This document shows positions 1 through 4,494 of a DNA stretch of 10,830 nt, in pieces. Origin of the DNA: Thermococcus sp. (lineage in GTDB: Archaea > Methanobacteriota_B > Thermococci > Thermococcales > Thermococcaceae); assembly GCA_011050175.1 (NCBI GenBank), contig DRGF01000161.1, positions 1 to 10,830 of the forward strand. The letters run 5' to 3'. The stretch's first letter is position 1. Each line of letters begins with the position of its first letter. The translations under genes were made by a program, and so were the position numbers. The notes beneath the pieces are model-generated. The model searched no databases, had not been told where the DNA came from, and was given only the letters and a program-made list of their open reading frames with translations.

Positions 1-61
1 ACAGGTAGTGTTCCGCACGGTTTATATAAGCCGAAACCTTCTCCACAAGCTCCTTTTCCAT
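1..61 (-). CDS. N-terminus of an unidentified protein, cut by the window edge
   Basis: Reading leftward from an ATG at 61-59 gives 20 codons without a stop: MEKELVEKVSAYINRAEHYL, running off the left edge. A purine-rich GTGAGGGAG lies directly before the ATG, and a TATA-like box at 80-87 sits about 22 bp upstream, so the transcript would start at or very near the ATG. The visible part is a charged amphipathic helix. Its ending in an Ala-Glu-His-Tyr-Leu stretch recalls the first helix of small HEPN-type proteins, but 20 residues are too few for a family call. It is divergent from the permease gene that starts at 117. That a gene starts here is fairly likely; its function is unknown. Confidence 0.55.
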   Translation of the reverse strand, partial: MEKELVEKVSAYINRAEHYL

Positions 62-79
62 CTCCCTCACCACACAGGG

Positions 80-87
80 TTTATAAG
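80..87. promoter_or_regulatory. TATA-like box shared by two divergent genes
   Basis: TTTATAAG on the plus strand reads CTTATAAA on the minus strand, so it resembles an archaeal TATA box both ways. It lies about 30 bp before the permease ATG (117) and about 22 bp before the leftward ATG (61). No other good box is seen in the 55-bp gap. No clear BRE purine stretch supports either direction, so orientation cannot be decided. A second TATA-like string, TTTATATAAG at 21-30, lies inside the leftward coding region and is probably not used. Confidence 0.45.
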
Positions 88-116
88 GAAGAGGGTAATA
101 AACCTGTCGAGGAATC

Positions 117-1163
117 ATGCGGGCAGAGCTAATCGTCTGGACGGTAGCGGTTCTCATAATAACGTACCTCGCGTGGGAAACGGTTAGTCCCCTAATCACC
201 CCGATATTCTTCGGCGTCGTCCTCGCCTACGCCGCCTACCCAATCCACAGAAGGCTGAGCAACAGGATAGGGGAAAAAGAGTCCGCAGTAGCCCTCAGCG
301 TCGGAATCGTTGGCATTGGGGGTGCAGTCACCGTCGAGCTGCTTCTGATATCATTCAAGGTAGCCGCTTCTTTCTACAACAGCATCGTTGAGTTCTTTGA
401 CTGGCTGACGAGCCAGCCCCTCCCAGTGGAGGTTTTAGGCTTCATAGAGCGTTTCTCAGGCCAGCTTGTACCCAGGGTCTCGGAGTACGTATCTAACTGG
501 ACATTCTCCCTCCCGCTCTATACCCTCCAGCTCATTGTCTTCCTGTTCACGTTCTACTATTCCCTCGCATACGCCGAGGAGATTTCGAAGCAGATTTACC
601 TGTCCCTTCCAAGTAAGAACCGCGAACTGGGTGAGAGAATCCTGGAGAGCCTCAACAAGACCCTTGGAGCGCTTGTTAGGGCCTGGCTGGTGTTGAACAT
701 CATAAAAGGCGTCCTGATGACGATTGGCTTCATCCTGTTCAGGGTCTCCGACATCTACACCGCCATTGTGGCAGGGTTCCTTACCTTCATCTTCAGCTTC
801 ATACCCCTGTTTGAGGGCTGGATAATATGGCTCATCGCCGCGGCCTATTTCGCTATGAACGGCTCTTATCTCCACGCGGCGGGTATAGCGCTCTACGGCT
901 TCTTCCTCGTTTCCCCAATGCCGGACTACACGATAAGGCCGATGATGGTGGCAAGGGACACAGACCTCGACGAGACCCTCGTCTTCATAGGAATGGTGGG
1001 CGGAACCTGGGCCATGGGGGTGAAGGGTCTCATAATAGGCCCGATAGTGCTCAACCTTCTCCTCGTCCTCCTCAAGGAATGGAAAAGGGTCACAAAGAGC
1101 GAAGAACTTTCACACCGGCGCTCTCCATCTCCCGCAGGACCCGCTCCTCGTCCTGAGGGTTGA
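117..1163 (+). CDS. AI-2E/PerM family membrane permease
   Basis: This 348-aa polytopic membrane protein has the layout of the AI-2E transporter (PerM, UPF0118) family. Two close N-terminal helices (about residues 5-20 and 24-42) and a third (56-80) precede a long amphipathic loop (about 80-130). Further helices fall near 133-152, 190-210, 213-245, 250-270 and 285-318. The family's conserved C-terminal region is present: PDYTIRP, then FIGMVGGTWAMGVKGLIIGP. Members export small molecules or exchange Na+/H+; the substrate here cannot be read from sequence. The ATG at 117 follows a weak GAGGA at 109-113. The last 24 or so residues overlap the convergent nicotinamidase gene and end in a Ser/Pro/Arg-rich tail (SHRRSPSPAGPAPRPEG) that looks like read-through into antisense sequence rather than conserved protein. 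The family call is strong; function is open. Confidence 0.85.
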   Translation: MRAELIVWTVAVLIITYLAWETVSPLITPIFFGVVLAYAAYPIHRRLSNRIGEKESAVALSVGIVGIGGAVTVELLLISFKVAASFYNSIVEFFDWLTSQPLPVEVLGFIERFSGQLVPRVSEYVSNWTFSLPLYTLQLIVFLFTFYYSLAYAEEISKQIYLSLPSKNRELGERILESLNKTLGALVRAWLVLNIIKGVLMTIGFILFRVSDIYTAIVAGFLTFIFSFIPLFEGWIIWLIAAAYFAMNGSYLHAAGIALYGFFLVSPMPDYTIRPMMVARDTDLDETLVFIGMVGGTWAMGVKGLIIGPIVLNLLLVLLKEWKRVTKSEELSHRRSPSPAGPAPRPEG

Positions 1164-1635
1164 TTCCCTTCACCGCATCGCGGAGAAGGTACGTCTCGAA
1201 GCCATTCTTAACCGCGTCCAGGGCAGTTGCCTTAACACAGTACTCCGTGGCCACACCGCAGACGTAAACGCGCTTTACACCGTTCTTCTTCAGGATTTCC
1301 CCCAGGTTCGTCCCCTCGAATCCGGAATAGGCCTCTTTGTCCGGCTCGGTTGCCTTTGAGATTACCACCGCATCGGCGGGAAGCTCCACAACGAACTCTG
1401 CCCCCGGAGTATTCTGGACGCAGTGCCTCGGCCACGGGCCGCCCTGCTCCTTGAAACTGACGTGGTTCTCGGGATGCCAGTCGCGGGTAGCAACTATCAG
1501 GGCCCCGCGCTCCCTGAACTTTTTGATGTACTCGTTCACTCTCGGAATAATTCTGTCGCCGTCAGGAACCGGCAGGGCTCCCCCGGGCATGAAATCCCTC
1601 TGCATGTCAACAACGATGAGGGCCTCCTCAGGCAT
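1090..1635 (-). CDS. pncA: Nicotinamidase (isochorismatase-like hydrolase)
   Basis: This protein of 181 aa is the usual length for archaeal nicotinamidase, which hydrolyses nicotinamide to nicotinate and ammonia in cytoplasmic NAD+ salvage. With the start at 1635 the residues fall where the family needs them: catalytic D10 (in VVDMQRDF), K94 and C133 (in GVATEYCV), and metal ligands D52, H54 and H71 (in TRDWHPENH and WPRHC). The cis-peptide segment GVAT before the cysteine is intact. The frame stays open to 1704, but ATG 1635 is preferred because GGTGAT lies at 1644-1639 and a TATA-like box at 1674-1663, which would place transcription start near 1643. The gene converges on the permease and overlaps its 3' end by 74 bp. 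DUF2240 lies 65 bp upstream on the same strand, but the separate promoter suggests its own transcript. The enzyme call is strong. Confidence 0.93.
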   Translation of the reverse strand: MPEEALIVVDMQRDFMPGGALPVPDGDRIIPRVNEYIKKFRERGALIVATRDWHPENHVSFKEQGGPWPRHCVQNTPGAEFVVELPADAVVISKATEPDKEAYSGFEGTNLGEILKKNGVKRVYVCGVATEYCVKATALDAVKNGFETYLLRDAVKGINPQDEERVLREMESAGVKVLRSL

Positions 1636-1662
1636 GGTATCACCCGGGATAGAATACGGTAG

Positions 1663-1674
1663 GGTTATTAAAAC
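1663..1674 (-). promoter_or_regulatory. Promoter TATA box of the nicotinamidase gene
   Basis: On the minus strand this reads GTTTTAATAACC. Its centre is about 33 bp before the ATG at 1635, predicting a start of transcription near 1643 and a leader of under 10 nt that carries the GGTGAT ribosome binding site. It lies in the 65-bp gap after the DUF2240 gene. Confidence 0.45.
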
Positions 1675-1679
1675 GATTT

Positions 1680-1698
1680 GCGAAACAGAAAAGAAAGC
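1680..1698 (-). terminator. T-rich terminator after the DUF2240 gene
   Basis: Just past the stop codon at 1701, the minus strand reads CTTTCTTTTCTGTTTCG. Pyrimidine runs with T clusters act as intrinsic terminators in Thermococcales. The tract is moderate, not a long uninterrupted T run, so some read-through into nicotinamidase is possible. Confidence 0.35.
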
Positions 1699-1700
1699 CG

Positions 1701-2099
1701 TCACACATCCAGCCGGTCTTTAAAGCGGGACATGTCGACGCCCTTGTCCATTCCAAAGAGATACGCCAGAACCGCCTCGTCAAGGTTTCCATAGCGCTCG
1801 CGCATTGACCTGATGCCTTCCATAACCTCCTCCCTCTCCCAGCCGAGGGACTCGGCTATGTACCCAACCATCTCGTTAAAGAGGTCTTCTTCAGCCTCTT
1901 CCTCCGCGAGCATGGCTTTGTTGACCACCAGAAGGCCGCCCCGTTCCTCAAGTAGGCCCTCCTCCAGAGACTTTGCTATGAGCTCCTTCGCTGACTTCAC
2001 GTCCATCAGGCGGAGGCTGAAGGCCAGTATCCCAACGAGCTCGCTTCTGGTAAACTCCGATGAACCCTTATACTCAATCGCGCGTTTTATCGGGTGCAC
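1701..2099 (-). CDS. DUF2240 family protein, winged-helix-like, unknown role
   Basis: This 132-aa soluble protein matches, from memory, the archaeal DUF2240 family (Pfam PF09999). It opens with HPIKRAIEYKGSSEFTRSEL, a helical segment and the typical KSAKELIAKSLEEGLLEE. The N-terminal half (residues 1-60) looks like a winged helix ending in a short beta hairpin (GGLLVVNK). An acidic linker (EEEAEEDLF) and two helices with a C-terminal RYGNLDEAVLAYLFG segment follow. The start is a GTG at 2099, chosen because AGGTGG lies 4-5 nt before it (2109-2104). A winged helix would suggest binding to nucleic acid, but no function is established for the family as far as I know. It is divergent from the thioesterase gene at 2180. 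Family call likely; function unknown. Confidence 0.78.
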   Translation of the reverse strand: MHPIKRAIEYKGSSEFTRSELVGILAFSLRLMDVKSAKELIAKSLEEGLLEERGGLLVVNKAMLAEEEAEEDLFNEMVGYIAESLGWEREEVMEGIRSMRERYGNLDEAVLAYLFGMDKGVDMSRFKDRLDV

Positions 2100-2128
2100 G
2101 CAACCACCTAACTTTTTTAGGGCGCTGG

Positions 2129-2140
2129 AATAAATAAACC
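2129..2140. promoter_or_regulatory. Divergent promoter region for DUF2240 and the thioesterase
   Basis: The minus strand reads GGTTTATTTATT preceded by GGGCAAA (2147-2141), a good TATA box with a BRE-like purine stretch, about 35 bp before the GTG at 2099. The plus strand reads AATAAATAAACC, about 45 bp before the ATG at 2180. An alternative plus-strand box, TGTTTAAAC at 2154-2162, lies only about 20 bp from that ATG, which is too close. The box most clearly serves DUF2240 and may serve both. Confidence 0.5.
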
Positions 2141-2179
2141 TTTGCCCGTTAGATGTTTAAACACCCAGGAGGACTTTAA

Positions 2180-2578
2180 ATGGTGGTGTCAATGGAGCAG
2201 AGGACTCACAGACTGACGTCTGAAAGGCTGGTTGGAAAGCCCGTGAAGATTGAGGAAGGCTATGCGGAAGTAGTCCTTCAGACAACAGAAGAGATGGCCG
2301 TCGATGAGTACGGCCTCGTCCACGGCGGCTTCACCTTCGGGCTGGCGGATTACGCGGCCATGCTCGCGGTAAACGAGCCGACGGTCGTCCTCGGAAAGGC
2401 CGAAGTGAAGTTCCTCAGGCCCATTAAGGCGGGTGAAAAGCTGACAGCAAAGGCGAGGGTAGAGGAAGACCTCGGAAGGAAGAAGCTCGTGAAAGCGGAT
2501 GTCTTCAACGAGAGGAACGAGAAGGTCTTCGAGGGAACATTCCACTGCTACGTCCTTGAGAAGCACGTGCTTGAGTGA
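2180..2578 (+). CDS. Hotdog-fold thioesterase (PaaI/FapR-like domain)
   Basis: This 132-aa protein has the single hotdog domain typical of small thioesterases. The motif HGGFTFGLADYAAML (residues 48-62) caps the central helix: H48-G49-G50 would bind the thioester and D57 is the likely catalytic acid. The strand pattern VVLGKAEVKFLRPIKAGEKLTAKARVEE is typical of PaaI-like enzymes. Members hydrolyse acyl-CoA or similar thioesters in the cytoplasm as multimers; the substrate cannot be told here. AGGAGG at 2167-2172 sits 7 nt before ATG 2180 and supports that start. ATG 2192, also in frame, has only a closer GGTGGTG. There is no N-terminal DNA-binding domain, so it is not a full FapR regulator. 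It stands alone, divergent from DUF2240 and followed 79 bp later by an MFS gene with its own promoter. Confidence 0.85.
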   Translation: MVVSMEQRTHRLTSERLVGKPVKIEEGYAEVVLQTTEEMAVDEYGLVHGGFTFGLADYAAMLAVNEPTVVLGKAEVKFLRPIKAGEKLTAKARVEEDLGRKKLVKADVFNERNEKVFEGTFHCYVLEKHVLE

Positions 2579-2609
2579 CAGATTCCAGAGGCACTGCAAC
2601 CCTCCAACA

Positions 2610-2618
2610 TTTATTATA
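2610..2618 (+). promoter_or_regulatory. Promoter TATA box of the first MFS gene
   Basis: TTTATTATA lies about 44 bp before the ATG at 2658, which predicts transcription from about 2640 and a leader of about 18 nt holding the GAGGT ribosome binding site (2646-2650). The thioesterase stop is at 2578, so the MFS gene probably has its own transcript. Confidence 0.5.
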
Positions 2619-2657
2619 CTGGCCCGGAACTCCTCTTAGAAGGCAGAGGTAATTGAA

Positions 2658-3839
2658 ATGGAGGAAAAGGAGAAGAAAATATTCGGAATAAGCTGGAACG
2701 TCTTCCTGCTCGGAATCGTCAGCTTCCTCAACGACATGAGCAGCGAGATGATAGCGCCCATAATGCCGAGTTACCTGATGGAGGTTCTCGACGCTGGAAA
2801 ACTCCTAAGCGGCTCCGTAATGGGTGCGATAGAGAGCATGAGCTCGCTTTTTAAAGTAGTCTTCGGCTACGTGAGCGACCGATTTAGAAAGAGGAAGGCG
2901 TTTGTATTCGCCGGCTATGCCATCTCAACCATCGCAAAAGGTGCTCTTGCTCTGGCCCGCTCCTGGTGGGACTTCCTGCTCCTCCGCGCCCTGGACAGGG
3001 TGGGGAAAGGAATACGAACCGCACCGAGAGACGCCCTCATTGCCGAGTCGAGTGAGAGAGGAAAGACCGGAAAGGCTTTCGGATTTCACAGAATGATGGA
3101 CACCCTCGGGGCCGTCGCAGGTCCGCTCGCTGCCATAGCCCTCATCGAGCTCCTGAAGAATCTTCCTGTGGAAACGGCATACCGATACATATTCCTACTC
3201 TCCGCGGTTCCTGGGGCGATATCACTTCTCGTTATAATCCTCTTCGTGAGGGACCGGGGCGGTGAGGTCAGGAAGAAAATCAAGGGCATCTCAACGCTGA
3301 AGAGCAGGAACCTTCAGCTATTTCTTGCCGTCGTTGCCATCGGGGCACTGGGCAGATACAGCTACGCCTTCACGATGTGGAAAGCTCAAGAGCTCGGCTT
3401 TACCGTAGTGCAGAGCATAGCCTTCTACGCCCTCTTCAACCTCATATACGCCCTTTCCGCTTACCCCATTGGTGTTTACTCGGACAGGCTCGGCAAGAAG
3501 AGGATGATAACCCTCGGATTTGGAATCGCCGCCCTGGCAGCCTTAGCTTTTGCCTACGCAAGGAACCTTTACACGCTCATAGGGGCCTTCGTGCTCTACG
3601 GACTCTACATCGCCATCGAAGATACAATCCCACGTGCATACATGGCGGACCTGGCGAGGGAATACGAAAAGGGCACCATAATAGGGGCATACCACACGGT
3701 CTTTGGTGTCTTTGTCTTTCCTGCATCGGTGATAGCGGGCTGGCTCTGGGGGAGCTACTCTTTAGCCCACGCCTTCACCTTCGCCGCGGCAATGAACCTC
3801 GTTGCTATGACCCTGATGACCTTTGTGAGGGAGCGGTAA
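2658..3839 (+). CDS. Major facilitator superfamily (MFS) transporter
   Basis: This 393-aa integral membrane protein has about twelve hydrophobic segments in two halves, the standard MFS size and layout. The cytoplasmic motif A appears twice: G70-YVSDRFRKRK in the loop after helix 2, and G272-VYSDRLGKKR at the equivalent place in the second half. Between helices 4 and 5 is a conspicuous charged stretch, DRVGKGIRTAPRDALIAES (about residues 113-131), which I recognise as conserved in one MFS subgroup of bacteria and archaea whose substrates are mostly unknown. A membrane-embedded acidic pair lies in the segment AIEDTIPRAYMAD of the second half. Start ATG 2658 has GAGGT 7 nt upstream. A proton-coupled exporter or solute carrier is likely. 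Substrate is not predictable, and neighbouring genes give no hint. Confidence 0.88.
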   Translation: MEEKEKKIFGISWNVFLLGIVSFLNDMSSEMIAPIMPSYLMEVLDAGKLLSGSVMGAIESMSSLFKVVFGYVSDRFRKRKAFVFAGYAISTIAKGALALARSWWDFLLLRALDRVGKGIRTAPRDALIAESSERGKTGKAFGFHRMMDTLGAVAGPLAAIALIELLKNLPVETAYRYIFLLSAVPGAISLLVIILFVRDRGGEVRKKIKGISTLKSRNLQLFLAVVAIGALGRYSYAFTMWKAQELGFTVVQSIAFYALFNLIYALSAYPIGVYSDRLGKKRMITLGFGIAALAALAFAYARNLYTLIGAFVLYGLYIAIEDTIPRAYMADLAREYEKGTIIGAYHTVFGVFVFPASVIAGWLWGSYSLAHAFTFAAAMNLVAMTLMTFVRER

Positions 3840-3858
3840 TCCCTCTTTGCTTTTCTAT
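3840..3858 (+). terminator. Weak T-rich terminator after the first MFS gene
   Basis: The stretch right after the stop contains CTCTTT and GCTTTTC, two short T clusters. It faces the minus-strand terminator of the next gene across about 30 bp, as expected between convergent genes. Confidence 0.3.
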
Positions 3859-3886
3859 CCACGCCAGAAAGAGTTTAGAAGAAGCC

Positions 3887-3902
3887 AACAAAATGAATAA
3901 AA
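3887..3902 (-). terminator. T-rich terminator of the 71-aa gene
   Basis: On the minus strand the bases after the stop codon read ATTTTATTCATTTTGTT, two TTTT runs in a T-rich context without a stem, which fits archaeal oligo-T termination. Confidence 0.45.
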
Positions 3903-4118
3903 TCAGGCACCGAGCTTCTCAAGCTCCTCCTTTCCTATGAGAAGCGGCCTCTCGGCCTCTATGACGTAGCCCAGCTCCCAGAGAACCTCGCCCTTGTTCA
4001 TGGCCTCGGCGTAGCGCCTGGCCATCTCCTCGGCTTCCTCAATGCTGGAAGCTTCAACGAGCCTCCTGACGTACCACTTCCTTTCACCAAAGCGAAGCTT
4101 GAACTCCGCCATGTACAT
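3903..4118 (-). CDS. Small unrecognised protein (71 aa) downstream of the nuclease
   Basis: I do not recognise this protein. It begins MYMAEFKLRFGERKWYVRRLVEASSIEEAEEM, a beta hairpin followed by an amphipathic helix (EEAEEMARRYAEAMNKG), a strand (VLWELGYVIEAE) and a short C-terminal helix (KEELEKLG). It is soluble, highly charged and has no cysteine or membrane segment, so it looks like a compact alpha/beta domain. The frame extends to a GTG at 4127, but GGTGAT at 4129-4124 is spaced correctly for ATG 4118, and the longer start would overlap that site. Codon use matches its neighbours, and the protein-like pattern makes it a real gene. It follows the 84-aa gene by 39 bp on the same strand, with a TATA-like box in between, so it may be transcribed alone or with that gene. 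Confidence 0.72.
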   Translation of the reverse strand: MYMAEFKLRFGERKWYVRRLVEASSIEEAEEMARRYAEAMNKGEVLWELGYVIEAERPLLIGKEELEKLGA

Positions 4119-4146
4119 GGGCATCACCGTAGAGAATTGGAAGGGA

Positions 4147-4157
4147 GGTATAAAAAC
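4147..4157 (-). promoter_or_regulatory. TATA box of the 71-aa gene, also a T-tract after the 84-aa gene
   Basis: The minus strand reads GGTTTTTATACC directly after the stop of the 84-aa gene. Its centre is about 34 bp before ATG 4118, predicting a start near 4127-4130. The same TTTTT run could weaken transcription coming from upstream, so one element might both end one gene and start the next. That dual role is inference. Confidence 0.4.
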
Positions 4158-4412
4158 CTAAGGCTCCATCGCCCTGTAGATTTCCCCGTCCCTGACGGCC
4201 TCAAATATCTTTCCACCTTCCTTCGTCCTGAGCTCGACGATTACGACCGAAGGTTCTCTATCCACATCTTCTTCAACCTTCCTGGTGCTGAGAACCTGAA
4301 TAAAATCGTCTCCCAGGCGCTCGAACTCAAAGACAAGCGCATCCCCTTCCCAGCGGTGGCCGCGGTAGGAAACGCCGCCCATTTTAAAAGTAGCCTCAAG
4401 AACTATCCTCAT
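4158..4412 (-). CDS. Small unrecognised protein (84 aa) beside the nuclease
   Basis: I do not recognise this protein. Residues run MRIVLEATFKMGGVSYRGHRWEGDALVFEFERLGDDFIQVLSTRKVEEDV, then a strand VVIVELRTKEGGKIFEAVRDGEIYRAMEP. The pattern is nearly all beta (at least five or six strands), like a small barrel or sheet domain. There is no membrane segment, signal or metal motif. An ATG at 4418 is in frame, but GGAGG at 4424-4420 is only 1-2 nt from it and about 7 nt from ATG 4412, so 4412 is chosen. The gene lies 82 bp downstream of the DHH nuclease on the same strand. A terminator-like T run and a weak TATA box lie between them, so co-transcription is uncertain. A role linked to the nuclease is a guess from position only. 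Confidence 0.7.
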   Translation of the reverse strand: MRIVLEATFKMGGVSYRGHRWEGDALVFEFERLGDDFIQVLSTRKVEEDVDREPSVVIVELRTKEGGKIFEAVRDGEIYRAMEP

Positions 4413-4457
4413 CAACATTCCTCCAAATATTGCTCAATAAATACAATCGAACAGGAC

Positions 4458-4467
4458 GTTAAAAAGG
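4458..4467 (-). promoter_or_regulatory. Possible TATA box of the 84-aa gene
   Basis: The minus strand reads CCTTTTTAAC. A start about 25 bp on (near 4436) would give a leader of about 24 nt that keeps the GGAGG site at 4424-4420. A second AT-rich box, GTATTTATTG at about 4443-4434, would start transcription after that site and is less likely. Confidence 0.35.
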
Positions 4468-4475
4468 TTGGCATC

Positions 4476-4490
4476 AGAAAAAATAAAGGA
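4476..4490 (-). terminator. T-tract terminator after the DHH nuclease gene
   Basis: Five to twenty bases past the stop at 4495 the minus strand reads CCTTTATTTTTTCTG, with an uninterrupted T6. This is a good Thermococcales-type oligo-T terminator and argues that the nuclease mRNA usually ends before the 84-aa gene. Confidence 0.5.
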
Positions 4491-4494
4491 ACCT

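Noticed and set aside
1638-1652. TATCACCCGGGATA as a TrmBL1-type operator
   Set aside because: The TrmBL1 motif as I recall it needs TATCAC and GTGATA separated by five bases; here the right half and spacing do not match, and the bases are the nicotinamidase ribosome site.
1636-1704. Longer nicotinamidase start at 1704
   Set aside because: The extra 23 residues cover the promoter and ribosome site, and the shorter protein matches family length and catalytic residue numbering.
2192-2578. Thioesterase start at the in-frame ATG 2192
   Set aside because: ATG 2180 has a full AGGAGG at the normal 7-nt spacing; the later ATG has only a GGTGGTG that is too close.
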